Shown here: in pieces, positions 11,077 through 21,416 of the stretch | How positions within the stretch are numbered: the stretch's first letter is position 1 | Layout of the letters: each line of letters starts with the position of its first letter | Assembly (NCBI GenBank): GCA_028751875.1 | Contig: CM054158.1 | Span: 6,692,861 to 6,756,860, forward strand | Direction of reading: 5' to 3' | Length of the DNA stretch: 64,000 nucleotides | Source of the DNA: Rapana venosa | Lineage: Eukaryota > Mollusca > Gastropoda > Neogastropoda > Muricidae | Program-made: the position numbers and the translations under genes | The notes under the pieces: generated by a model | What the model was told of the DNA's origin: nothing | The model's database searches: none | The model's input: only the letters and a program-made list of their open reading frames with translations

Positions 11077-11912
11077 TAGGCCTAACACCACAACATACAC
11101 ACACTCTCTCGGAACAACACTTAGAAGGTGAAAGATGCTGTTGAAAATCAGGGACAGATACTTGGGGGGAAAGTCTCAGGTAGGAAATAAGTGTGTTTTG
11201 AGGCTGGATTTGAAGGTATCAAGTGAAGGCTTTTCTCGAAGTGAAAGAGGGAGGTCATTCCAGGTAGATGGACCAGAAACAGAGAAGGAGCAACGGCCTA
11301 CAGTGGTTTGTTTGAATCTGGGTGTTCAAAGCACAAAGTATCTGTGGATGAACGAAGGGAACGGGATGGAGTGTACAGATGAAGACAGTTACAGAGATAA
11401 GGGGGTGCAGATTTGTGGAGACATTTGAAACAGAGGGTATTGATTTTATACTCCAGTCTTTGTGAGACTGGCAGCCAGTGAAGAGATCGAAGAAGAGGAG
11501 TGATGTGTTCAGATTTTTTCTTTCTTAGGACCAGTCGAGCTGCAGAGTTTTGTATGCATTGAAGAGAGTGGATAGATGATGCTGGTAGGTCAGCCAAAAG
11601 AGAATTACAGTAGTCTAAACATGAAAGAATGAGAGATGTGACAAGCTTGGAAGTTGCATCAGTGGACAGATACTTGGGAATGGCGCATCGTAATTGATAG
11701 TAGCAAGACTGGCAGGTCTGGGTGATGAATTTTTTCATAGAGAGTGTGTTGTCAAGAACTACTCCTAAATACTTCAGAGTTGGAAAAAGGAACTGACGTA
11801 TTGCCGAATTCTATTGAAGTTTTTGTGATAAAGGAAAGTTTATGTTGGGTCCCTAGAGCATGGCTTCGTTTTATCGGCATTAAGTTGTAACTTGTCCTCG
11901 TCACCAGTTTTA
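10862..11912 (-). mobile_element. L2-like LINE, 3' half, inserted upstream of gag
   Basis: Minus-strand reading gives the C-terminal half of a CR1/L2-type reverse transcriptase. It runs from KLQLNADKT (about 11900), through LDYCNSLLADLP, IQNSAARLV and HITPLLRSLHWLPV, to CFKCLHKSAPPYL near 11400, and then to a 3' UTR containing a long (AC)n at 11010-11080. It ends in the family's 3' hallmark, read on the minus strand as GATTCATCGCTATATAAAT followed by (ATT)n. The frame 11298-11738 is open; upstream is broken. The same family occurs at 35975, 39185 and 56628 and as many solitary tails. It is 5' truncated and sits between the LTR/primer-site region and the gag start. Confidence 0.8.
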
Positions 11913-12423
11913 TGTTTGTTCTATGCTCGATAGAAGTCAGATAACTTGGACGAAAGTTGTTGAGATGGTGGCTGTTTATTCATCATTAACCAAGTGCAGT
12001 CTGGGATGCCTTAATTAAAATAATACCGTAAAGTACCGAGTATAAGCCCACCCCCCCTCTGCACGAATTTCCGACAAAAGTGGGGGGTGGGCTTATACTC
12101 GGTACTTCACCCTTTGCACGAACATATTCTTCATTGTAATATACCATCTGGTATGTAAAATGTTAATGTTTGTTCAAACTAAAGCAAATGTGAAGCAGCA
12201 TGAAGATATTTTGTTTATTATAAAATTGTTAAACTCACAGACATATGTAAGGCTTACACACCATCACTCATAAATGAAGACATTGAAAGCATGTCTATTC
12301 AACAAAACCGGCTTTTATTCAAAAACAACTTTAAAAAAAAAACTTTAAAAACTTGAATTTGAACTTGAAACCTGAATTGAAAAACAAAACAGCTTGAAAC
12401 TTTCAACAAAAATCGTCAACTGT

Positions 12424-14124
12424 CTACATTGCTTCATCAGACTCTGAAGCAGGTGATTCTTCATCAAAGTCAGACTGACGTCGCTTGCGCTCTCCTCGGC
12501 AGAAGCAGCAGCGGTGGCGTTGTCGTCGTGAGGAAGTGCCACCCCGATCTCCTGGGGGAACCACTCCAGAGTCGGATCATCCTCGCTGCCATCCAGGGCA
12601 TTGGACACACCGCACCTGAGGAAGGCCTTGATGATGACGTCACGTCCAACGCTGTCCCAGGGTCTCGCCACCCAGTTGACAACGTCCTGGCAGGTGGGTT
12701 GCCTCAGATTGCCTGCAGCAGTGGGGGGTCTGGCTCTGCCATCCACGTTACCCAGCTGTCGCGCACCCGATCCTGCACAATCAGATTCAGGAACCACCGT
12801 CAGATCTTCGTTGAATGTCAAAGAGAAATTATAGAGCAATAATTGTCATTCCACTGCACAACTCCAAAAAGATGACCACACACACAAAAACCCAAATCCA
12901 ATCACTTCTTCCTTGGCGATTTTTTACTTTTCCTGAAAATTTCATCAAAATCTGTTTTAAAAACTTTCTGAGTTATGCTATTACCACACACACACACACA
13001 CACACACAACACACACACACACACAAACACACACACACTACAACACACACATACACACAGCATGCACGCATCATGCATGCATGCACACATGTACACACAC
13101 ACACACACACACGTACACACACACACACATTATACTTAAAATCTCACTTACCTTGAAAGCCTTGACGATGCTAATGTCGATAGGTTGGGCGAGGGCTGTG
13201 CAACCAGCAGGCACGAGCACAAGGTCCACGTCCTGCTCGTCGAGAGCTGCTCGAACTTCAGCTGCCCTGTGAGCGGCGTAGTTGTCCAGCAGAAGCAGGC
13301 GCCGAGTCACTGAGGGGCCAAGCACACGTTCTGTCCAGGACAAAACTTGGTCCCGTGTCATCCAGCCATTCCGTGTCGCTGTGACGCGGACATTGGCTGG
13401 GATCTGGAGGTGCTGGCGGACACGGCGAGGAATCTCTCCAGTGCGTTCTTTGAAGATCAGAAACGCTGGCAGTTTGCTGCCGTCAGCAACGGCACAGAGG
13501 GCGACTGTAAAACCTCTCTTCTCTGCTTTCGTTGTCTTGATGCGCACCCGCTTTGATCCTTTGATCTCATTTGTGCGTTAGGTGGCATGTCAAACCTGAC
13601 CATTGTTTGGTCCATGTTTAGCATTTGTCCTAATGCGTACATGTGGCGGTGACGAAGTCGCAGGATATTTCTTCTGAAGTGCAGGAGCTGGTCCTCAAAA
13701 TCTGCTGGCACCTTCTGGTTACTGGACGAACAGACGCGACTGGATACATGGGCCATTTTTTCCACCTTTGTAGCCACATGTTAGACGCAACAAAGTCTTG
13801 AAGGTTCAGACCCGCCCCTATCCCGCGCTTTTCTCTGCAAGTCTTTATTTCTAACAACTCGCCCTTCGCTTCTTTCTTCTTGTAGAAACTCAGATAGTCT
13901 CACCTCCAACCCCTCCGACATCACAGCCTGACCAGGGTGCAGTTTCAACTTTCGCTTTTCTCTGCCAGTTTCATGCTGCAGAAGGACATCTCTGTTAGCT
14001 CGCCACATCCTAATTTGTTTTCTGTCCACACCAAACTCTTCTGCTCTGGCACTGACATCCCCGTGTCAAGGTGCTCCAGAGCAGTCAACTTGAATTCTAT
14101 TGTGTAAGATTTTCGCTTCGGCAT
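12424..14124 (-). pseudogene. Pogo-type transposase, two exons, frameshifted
   Basis: Exon 1 runs 14124 to 13152. It opens with a CENP-B/psq-like helix-turn-helix (KRKSYTIEFKLTALEHLD), then RKQIRMWRANRD and a DNA-binding block with ASNMWLQRW. The DDE_1 catalytic domain follows: NMDQTMVRFDMPP (first Asp), LLLLDNYAAH (second), ALAQPIDISIVKAFK (third). There are 35 residues between the second and third Asp. A consensus donor (CAAG|GTAAGT) ends it. Exon 2 resumes at 12772 with DRVRDSWVTWM, then CGVSNALDGSEDD, and stops at 12424. The 379-nt intron holds an (AC)n microsatellite. At least three frameshifts kill the gene; a G/C-run slip near 12722 is one. It would cut and paste the element at TA sites. 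Confidence 0.88.
12985..13130 (+). repeat. (AC)n microsatellite in the transposase intron
   Basis: Interrupted AC/CATG repeats, entirely inside the inferred intron 12773-13151. Confidence 0.9.
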
Positions 14125-14455
14125 TTTCTTGGAAACAAACGCCAAAAGCAAGTGCCATTAGCAAAAGGGAAACAACTCTGACACGACATTTAGTGGCATT
14201 CCTTTTTCTCTCCTTGTTCTCATTTTTTTTCGCACGCGTGTGTGTGTGTGTGTGTGATTTTTGGGGTTTTTTTTAGCCATGCAAAAGTGGGGGGTGGGCT
14301 TTTACTCGGTACTTCACCCTTTGCACGGATTTTGCTCCAAAGTGGGGGGTGGGCTTTTACAATGTTATGGGCTTATACTCGGTACTTTACGGTAATAGTA
14401 ATTTTATGACTTCTTCAATGAAGATACTTCCGGTATATCTTTCGGTTTCGACACA

Positions 14456-14849
14456 ACATCGCTGTTTCGGAAATTGGGCTGAAATTTGATTATAGTGGAG
14501 ATGCCTTTCCCACAGTACATCCCCACGCTCTTGGCCAAGTGAGCATAAGGACAGTCAGCGTTGGAGATGTTCTCCAAAGGCCAACTAGCCCCCAGGGCTG
14601 CAGCACATAAGGACTGTGCAAGTCAAGCCTCCGAGTCAGAGAGTCATAGTCGATCACTAAAGACTAAGCTGTAAAGTGGAATTTCCATGAGTGGAAAAAG
14701 CCACTGGTCATACAGCCTCTCACTTTGCTGTTGCCCCCAGCATCAATGGTTTAATCAAGAACTGTGATAAAGCCCAGGCGATGACTGGCTATTCATTGGT
14801 TACTCTACAGCAACTGGAGTTGGTCCATGGCTGGTATTATTTTATTTAA
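14456..14849. other. Spacer, no feature recognised
   Basis: Mixed-composition DNA between the gypsy LTR and a LINE tail. No ORF, splice pair or repeat is supported. Confidence 0.3.
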
Positions 14850-14950
14850 ATATATTATTATTATACATTATTAATAATAATACGGAAGTTTAAGGGCGCG
14901 GAATCTTGTAAAGCAAACAAATCGGAGTGCTTGCATTCATGCCATCCACA
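14850..14950 (-). repeat. Solitary L2-like LINE 3' tail
   Basis: (ATT)n-type tail followed on the plus strand by GCGGAATCTTGTAAAGCAAA and GTGCTTGCATTCATG, a diverged copy of the family's 3' end. Confidence 0.55.
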
Positions 14951-15192
14951 CACTTGCAACTGTTCACAAAAGATTTTTTTTTAAAGTAGAGCATCTGGAC
15001 CAACAGATCTAGGCTATATATGTTTTTTTTTCTTTGTGCCAAGAGATGAACAAATAGCTATCTTTTAATTCTTGAGCAGTTGAAGTGAAAGGTCAACATT
15101 TAAATATTGATGATAGATTGATACTGTTAGCAGTTATTTTGGCATTTTCTATATCTTCTCTGTACATTTTCCAATTACCTACAAACTTTCCA

Positions 15193-16830
15193 CATTCACT
15201 CACTCACTCAGTCCCATGTCCCAAAGGACGTAGGGGGACATGAGATAAGATGCAACAGAGATCTTTTTCCATGCTTCACGATCCTGTGTGGCTAGTAGAA
15301 GGTGTTGCAGGGGTTGGGCGGTCCAGTCTTTGATGTTGTCAACCCATGATTTCTTTTGGCGGCCTCTTCTTCTCTTGCCTTCGACTGTTCCTTGCAAGAT
15401 GGTTTTTGCTAAGGTGTTGCGTCTTGTGGTGTGACCAAACCACATCAGTTTTCTCCTCTTTATGGTGGAGAGCAAAGGTTCTTGGGGGCCCACATGCTTT
15501 TTGATTTCTTCTTTCACATAGTTGTTGGTCTTGTGTTCTTTGTATGATATTTTGAGGAGTCTTCTGTGGCACTTGTTCTCAAATGCTTGGATTCTCCTCT
15601 CTAGTTCTGCTGACAGAGTCAATGATTCACAGCCATATTGGAGGATAGATATCACGAGGGATTTGTAGAGGTGGTATTTGGTGTAGAAGCTGATGTTGTT
15701 GCTTCTGATGATCCTCTCGAGTCTGGCTAGAGCAGATGTTGCTGTTGCAATGCCAGCTTTCACTTCATTGTTCGATGTGCCATCTTTTGTTAGGAGGGAT
15801 CCTAAGTATTTGAATTGGCTCACCTCTTCCAGTATTTCTCCATTCATCTTTATTTCCGTGCTGTCATTACTTGTGCTGTTGACCATGATCTTTGATTTGT
15901 CTGCACTGACCTCCATGCCGTATGCGCTCGCTCGATCTGATTGACTATCTGTGAGGTTTTGCAGTTCTTGTTTGCTGCCGCCCATGAGGTCAACGTCATC
16001 TGCAAATCTGAGGTTGCAAAGGGGTCTTCCACCAATGGAGATGGAAGTGTGGTGGTTTTGCGGTGTCTCTGTCATGATGTTTTTCGAGGAAGAGGTTGAA
16101 AAGTACAGGTGAGACCCCAATCGTGGTCTTGAAGAACTCGCCCATGTGATTGTTCATGAAAACTGCACTTCTTGCGTTCTCGTACAGTGCCTTGATGACT
16201 TCAATGAGGCAGTTGTCAATGTTGAAATGCCTGAGTACTTGCCAGAGGCCGTCATGTCATACCCTGTCAAAGGCCTTCTTGAAGTCTATGAAATTGTGAT
16301 ACAAGTCTTTTTGGTGTTGGAGATGTTTCTCTATCAGAATGCTCAGATTGAAAATTTGTTCCATTGTGCTGCGTTTTGGTCTAAAGCCGGCTTGTTCTTC
16401 TGCCAGGAAATTTTCCGCTCGGTTTTTCAGTCTGTTGAGGACTACCCGCAGCATGATCTTGCTAGGATGGCTTATGAGACTGATGGTTCTGTAGTTCTGG
16501 CATTGCTTGATGTTTCCTTTCTTTGGTAGGGGTATTACAAGAGACTGTGTCCATTCTTCTGGCCATTCTTTGGTGTTGTGAATCTTCTGACAATGTTCTG
16601 TGAATCACCTTGCTGTTTCATTCCCTCCGTTTTTTATGAGTTCAGCTGGGATGTTATCGATTCCAGGGGACTTCCCCTTCTTCAATTGTTTAATAGCTGT
16701 GTCTACTTCACACCTTAGTAATGGTGGGTCTTTATCTTGGTGTTCAGGGGGTTTGTCAGAAACTATGTTGGTATCTGGGCGTAGTGGGTAGTTATACAAT
16801 CCCTCACAGTATTCCGTCCACATTGCTATT
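15193..16830 (-). mobile_element. RTE-like LINE, 5'-truncated, reverse transcriptase to 3' end
   Basis: Minus strand. LKKGKSPGIDNIPAELI (16605-16823) is the start of the reverse transcriptase. EEQAGFRPKRSTMEQIFNL and FIDFKKAFDRV follow (16257-16454). Then a 306-codon open stretch (15200-16120) holds FADDVDLMGG (catalytic Asp pair intact), FKYLGSLLTKDG, YGCESLTLSAELERRIQAFENKC and the terminal GKRRRGRQKKSWVDNIKDW. Frameshifts separate the three open pieces and the QGCLLSP motif is damaged. It ends in (TGAG)n at 15193, a short-repeat tail as in RTE elements. It is related to, but a different family from, the copies at 1-1860 and 31858-35000. Confidence 0.88.
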
Positions 16831-17678
16831 CACTAATTGAAGTAATTCAGTATTCTTTGCAAATAATTCTACAAACAATTCAGCTTTTTCAAAGTTAGAC
16901 TTAGAGGGAAACTCATTGTCATCTGATGTTATGTCTTATGGGATATGGCGGCAAAACTATACCATTTTTCATTTCCTTCTCTTTTTTCCAGACTTTAAAT
17001 GATCTTTATGGCCTGAGATACTGATCTACAGAAAGTGGACCAATAGTGCTTTTTGTGTGTGTTGCTTCCTGTATTATCCTGTTGCAGTGATTTTTAGCCT
17101 TTTTCATGTGTGCATGCGTGTGTGTGTGTTATAGTAAATACTTTTATTTGAAGTTATCTTGGAATGTTAGATACCAATATGAAATGTAGCTTTCTTGTGT
17201 CTTTCGAGATAATGATTGATACATATCACCTTGCTTGTCAGTATTGTTATTGCCCTCCATGATGATTAAATTTAAAGTGTTTTTGACTTGACTTGAGGAC
17301 ATTAATTTAAAAGTAATAGTTTGGCAAGGTGTTAAAGGTGGCTCTTTTCATCACCTTTGGAAAGAAATGGGTAAAGACATGGTAATCCAAGAAAGTAAAG
17401 CTTTGTTTGCTATCCTATTGTCAGTGTAGGAGACAGTAAACTGACTGGATTTCAACATGTCACCTGTTAGCAACACCAGTCTTAATCAATGATAGAGCTC
17501 TGCAAACGCATGCCCAGTCAGCTGTCTCCACTGCACTCCCCTCTGAGTTTAGTCCTTCAGTAGATTTCATCATGTTATCATATTTCAAGTGCTAAAAACT
17601 TTTTTTTTAAAGGTAAAATCGATTCTCCCACCCCATAACCCAGCCCTTTAGTTTAACCTACTCTTTCACAATTTTCAG
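16831..17678. other. Presumed intron, no gene seen
   Basis: AT-rich, with a (TG)n run near 17107-17130. It ends in CTTTCACAATTTTCAG, a good 3' splice acceptor for the exon at 17679. Confidence 0.5.
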
Positions 17679-18057
17679 GTGGGACTTCTGTACTACCCTC
17701 AAGTTATCTTGTCGTGCCTCATCCCGGTACAGCAGAAGTCTTACACCATCAAACCACCATCTACAGGTCCTGCCCAAAAATCAGCTGTGACTATTAACCC
17801 TGAAATATCATCACATCCCAGCAATGGTATGGAGCAGACCAGGAGAATCCTCCTGCAGACTCCACCTATCAGGAATGCTACAAGGCCTGTCCAGTACCAA
17901 CAGTATCTTCCCTGCTACCCACAAGCTCGGGGAAGAATGGTTGTACCTGGTCATTTGAAGCATTTCTTCACTTCTCTCCTGCATGGCCCCCATATCTCCC
18001 TGCAGTATGGTCCCCTGTACTGGCAGTATCCAATGGTGGGGAATTCAGCTTGGCAAG
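17679..18057 (+). CDS. G-patch protein gene, exon a (first confident exon)
   Basis: A 379-nt exon, open in phase 0, with a strong acceptor (TTTTCAG) and donor (CAAG|GTAATT). It encodes 126 residues starting VGLLYYPQ, rich in Pro, Gln and Tyr, with no domain I recognise. The segment YYWQYPMVGNSAWQ-like near the end looks like low-complexity Tyr/Gln sequence common in RNA-associated proteins (inference). It ends in phase 1 and exon b begins with the two bases needed. There is no in-frame ATG at the start, so upstream coding exon(s) are expected. The whole chain a-b-c-d-e keeps frame for 305 residues, which is the main support. Gene identity beyond the C-terminal G-patch is not assigned. Confidence 0.7.
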
Positions 18058-18069
18058 GTAATTATAATG

Positions 18070-19200
18070 TGATGGTGCCAAGAGGCAAGGAAACCAGACA
18101 GGTAGGCTAGTGAAAGAGTGGAACAACAATTCTTAGCATTAACAATTCATAGCCACAGTACACTCAGGGAAAGACAGTGGCTGAAGGTTGATCTTTATCT
18201 GTCTTCAGCATTATAAGGGTAGTGCAGGGGTCACTCCAACTTCAACAGTGACTAATTGTCGCTACCTAAAAACACAGAGTGTCGCGGGATTTACTGGTGT
18301 GTCCTGATTTAGAAATACGACGCTCTGATCGCATGGGAGATAATCTAAATACCCCCCTGTGACACTAGATCTAGTATATACAAACAATCGCATTAAATGA
18401 AAATAACTCAAATGATATCTCTCTCTCTGTCTCTCTGTCTCTCTCTCTCTCTTTCTCTCTGGGGGCAATGTGACGGGACAAGAACTGAACGGGTGTGCTG
18501 TTAGTAAGCTGCTGCAAATTTTTGCATTTTAGCTTCAAAATGTCAGTTACTGGCCTTCCAGCAACTATAATAACAACTTTAAATGCCCTGCTGATCGACA
18601 ACGTCCTATCGAGCTGGAAAGTCGCGGGGGAGAGCGGCAGCGTTGTCTTCGTCTTGCGACTGAAGCCAGTTGACAAGTCAGTATCAACAGAAATGGCGGA
18701 CCCAGTGCTGAATCGTAATTCGCGAGTTCAGTATTTTCGCAAGAAGTGCCCTTCCCAAATCCGTCGCGACCTCCAAAGAAGCAGACAACACCAAGAAAGA
18801 CAGGCAAGTCGCCAATGTGACAATGACAGTGTCTTGGAAGAGCCGGTCTTGGGTAACATTGACTCCCTGCTCGATGTGGAAACAGAAGAAAAACAAACCA
18901 GTGTGTACACAGAGCTGTGTGTCAACAGTGCAGTGAATGCCTCGGCCACACCAGATTCACTTGATCTACTGTGTGATCCAGCAACAGACAGCAAGATCGG
19001 TGTGTCTTCTGAGGCGTCTGATGTGCAGGAAGAGCTGACAGTTGGCTGCACAGTGGATGGCTTTGATACTGGTATTGTGAAACAGTATGTGTCTACTCTA
19101 ACTGACAAACGTGTGCAGCGTCAATTACGGACAGCAAGAAAACACACGGTTTCGAAGTTGACAAGTCAGGCATCAAGCCTATGTGCATGTGAATAGTGAA
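18070..19200 (+). mobile_element. Second copy of the unclassified element (5' part)
   Basis: Similarity to 6839 onward begins at about 18070 (TGATGGTGCCAAGAGGCAAGG), 12 bases after the splice donor of exon a, and covers the 5' region and ORF. No match to the 3' half (8945-10419) follows, so this copy is 3'-truncated or its 3' half has diverged beyond recognition by eye. Confidence 0.55.
18540..19196 (+). CDS. ORF B, 218-aa protein of unknown family
   Basis: Starts at ATG 18540 and is open to TAG 19194-19196. Residues 1-45 hold GLPATIITTLNALL, SSWKVAGES and VVFVLRLK. Residues 60-85 hold the basic block QYFRKKCPSQIRRDLQRSRQ. Residues 90-180 are acidic, Ser/Asp/Glu-rich and probably disordered. 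Residues 180-218 hold IVKQYVSTLTDKRVQRQLRTARKH. About half of the first 42 residues are identical to ORF A at 7099. The frame may be intact, yet it ends about 80 residues earlier than ORF A's C-terminal frame, so the end may be lost. It lies in intron a-b of the G-patch gene on the same strand. Function unknown; a nucleic-acid-binding element protein is my guess. Confidence 0.6.
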   Translation: MSVTGLPATIITTLNALLIDNVLSSWKVAGESGSVVFVLRLKPVDKSVSTEMADPVLNRNSRVQYFRKKCPSQIRRDLQRSRQHQERQASRQCDNDSVLEEPVLGNIDSLLDVETEEKQTSVYTELCVNSAVNASATPDSLDLLCDPATDSKIGVSSEASDVQEELTVGCTVDGFDTGIVKQYVSTLTDKRVQRQLRTARKHTVSKLTSQASSLCACE

Positions 19201-19800
19201 TCGCCCATGGATGCTTTGAACTGGTATGGAAAACTAATGTGTCTGGTACATCAAACAGAAGAGAAAAACGTGTGCCAAGAACGTGTCAAGGCAGTGAACC
19301 CAGACTTCGATAAGGTTGAACACGTCTACAGCACAACAGCAGAGATCGTGTGCTGCTGAGGGAATACTCTTGTTCGGAGAACTGACAGGAATCTTTACAT
19401 GGTGTGACTTCGTGGTACTCAACTGCAAAAGGAAAGCGATTTGCAGAAGAACGTTGAGGTGCAGGACATAAGTATCAGCATCTAAAACAAACCATATTGA
19501 CAGTGGTATTGCCTGATCTGGGAATAATCGCGTCGGACTGATTCGTTTGTTACTGGCTACTCAGCTGCTGAATGGAAAGAATGTTGCTAAATAGACACGA
19601 TAATTTGTCAAATCTGAGTCAAACACTATTGCATGTCCTTCTCATTCTGTAATCCTCGCTTTATCGTTTTACATGCCGCACGTCAAGCTGCATTGCTAAT
19701 CATAATAAATTGTTGACAATTGTCACACAATTTTCAATTTTTTTCTCATCCTGTTTGTCTTTGCTCTCTCTCTCTCACTCTGCACTATCTCCATGATTCT
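19201..19800. other. Intron, possible 3' remainder of the ORF B copy
   Basis: No open frame. AATAAA-like words near 19702 could end a transcript, but nothing else supports this. Confidence 0.3.
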
Positions 19801-19864
19801 GTACATAATTCCTTTTGAACACTTTTCGTCTTTCTTCTTTCCCTCTGTCTTGTCTTCCTCTCTC

Positions 19865-19951
19865 TCACTCTCACTCCTCACTCTTTCTCCTATCTACTCT
19901 TTTGACCTTCTCTCTCTTCTCTCTCCTTCTTCTCTCTCTCTCTCTCTCTCT

Positions 19952-19983
<32 letters not shown>

Positions 19984-20009
19984 TCCTCTCTCTTCTCTTC
20001 TCCTCTCTC

Positions 20010-20077
<68 letters not shown>

Positions 20078-20095
20078 TCTCCCTTCTTTTTGTCA
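19865..20095 (+). repeat. (CT)n microsatellite
   Basis: About 230 bp of CT repeats with TTCTC interruptions. Confidence 0.95.
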
Positions 20096-20349
20096 CACAG
20101 TTTTCTGTCTGTCAGTTTCTCACTCTTTGTGTGTTAATATAAATAATATGCACATGATACAGTTTTTTCCTTATTTTCTCTGCTGTCTAAATTAGTAAAT
20201 TATAGCTTTTGTTTAAATCTTAGACTCAGCTTTTATCTCTTCATTGTCTAAACTTGTGCTTTGTCAGTTTGTGGTGCATGATGGATTGTGACACATCAAA
20301 TCTGTCAGTTTTGCTGCGATGGCAATCTGTGAATTCAAGGGTGAAGTCT

Positions 20350-20772
20350 TTTTTTTTTTTCATTTTCATTTTCATACCACTTTAAGTCACGGCAGATTTC
20401 TCTGCGTGAAATTCAGGCTGCTCTCCCCAGGGAGAGCATGTCGCCACAAGAGCAGCGCCACCCTTTGTTTTTTCTCTTTTTTCTGTCTGCAACTGTTTTT
20501 GTTTCCCTATCAGAGTGGCTTTTTTCTACAGAATTTTGCCAGGGACAACTCTCTTGTTGCCGTGGGTTCTTTTACAAGCGCTAAATAATTATGTGTAACA
20601 CAGGACCTCGGTTTTATCGTCTCATCCGAAAGACTAGCACCCAGACCACCACTCATGGTCTAATGGATGGGGAAACCGTTTCAGGCTCAAACAAGATTCG
20701 AGCCACCACACACTTCCAACCCGGACTTTTCGCTTTCTAGGCAGGCGTATTACCTCTAGACCACCGATCCAC
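20350..20772 (-). repeat. SINE family 4, near full length
   Basis: On the minus strand a tRNA-like head (TGGTCTAGAGGTAA...CCTAGAAAGC, B box GGCTCGAATC) is followed by the core GTCTTTCGGATGAGACGATAAACCGAGG. Then come AAAGAACCCACGGCAACAAGAGAG, the CTCTCCCTGGGGAGAGCAGCC-type hairpin region and an AAAATGAAAATGAAAA tail. Relatives are at 27870, 28465, 36395 and 49258. Confidence 0.85.
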
Positions 20773-21168
20773 TTAAGTAGTTACTGTGGCTGTAATACTT
20801 GCTTTGCAATTTAGTAATAACTTATGGTTAAGATGTTTCTTGTATTCATGGTCATTATATATAAGTTTTATTATTGCGCCTGTCATCAGATAATGGTTAG
20901 CATATGTCCACAGTCCACACTCACAAACTCGGGATACAAAGAGCATACTAAGGTTATCATATTCTTGGTTTTCACTTCTTTCTCTTTTTCTAAACTCTTT
21001 GCATACTTTGATAGTTTTTGTGGGTGGAGAGGAGGTGGTCTTTTTCATTTTTGGACCAAAACATACAGTAATATTTTGATTATAATTTGTATTCATATGT
21101 AATGCTGTCGATGTTATTTGCCAAGACAGCAACAAGCGATACATACATTTCTGTATATCATTCGTCAG

Positions 21169-21326
21169 GCTCGACGGAGGCACACCATAATCAGAACCTG
21201 GAGAAGGAAAAGAAAAAGAAGAAGAAGAAAAAGAAGAAGAGGCGTGGACCATCTGACAACTCTACTGACATTGACGAGGATCTGGGATGGCAGATCAACT
21301 TTGTTAGCGGCGGCATTGCCTTTTCT
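21169..21326 (+). CDS. G-patch protein gene, exon b
   Basis: A 158-nt exon between TTCGTCAG and CT|GTAAGT. Its first two bases complete the Gly codon left by exon a. It encodes STEAHHNQNLE, then a run of about ten lysines, RRG, and an acidic stretch ending DLGWQINFVSGGIAFS. The Lys-rich block is a likely nuclear localisation signal (inference). It ends in phase 0, matching exon c at 29678. Phase 0 also fits two other acceptor-led open segments downstream (21417 and 27523), so alternative splicing cannot be excluded. Confidence 0.72.
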
Positions 21327-21416
21327 GTAAGTAGAAAGGTAGTTTAAACATACATACATGTATTGTATATCTTTTGTGTATATATATATATTATATTAAT
21401 TTCTGAACAAACACAG

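Larger units (their letters stand above)
12026..14392 (-). mobile_element. Pogo/Tigger-like DNA transposon, 2367 bp
   Basis: Ends are perfect ~24-25 bp inverted repeats beginning CCGTAAAGTACCGAG, flanked by TA on both sides. Deleting the element and one TA restores the LTR exactly as it stands at 2897-2925, an empty-site comparison inside the window. Subterminal copies of AGTGGGGGGTGGGCTT and CTCGGTACTTCACCCTTTGCACG lie at both ends. The interior encodes a decayed, spliced DDE transposase on the minus strand. TA duplication and transposase type place it in the Tc1/mariner-pogo superfamily. Confidence 0.92.
11913..14455 (-). repeat. 5' LTR of the gypsy element, split by pogo
   Basis: 11913-12025 plus 14393-14455 rejoin into the same ~172 bp LTR as 2792-2963. 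On the minus strand the sequence just inside is ACTGGTGACGAGGA, a plausible primer-binding region, before the LINE insertion begins. Confidence 0.75.
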
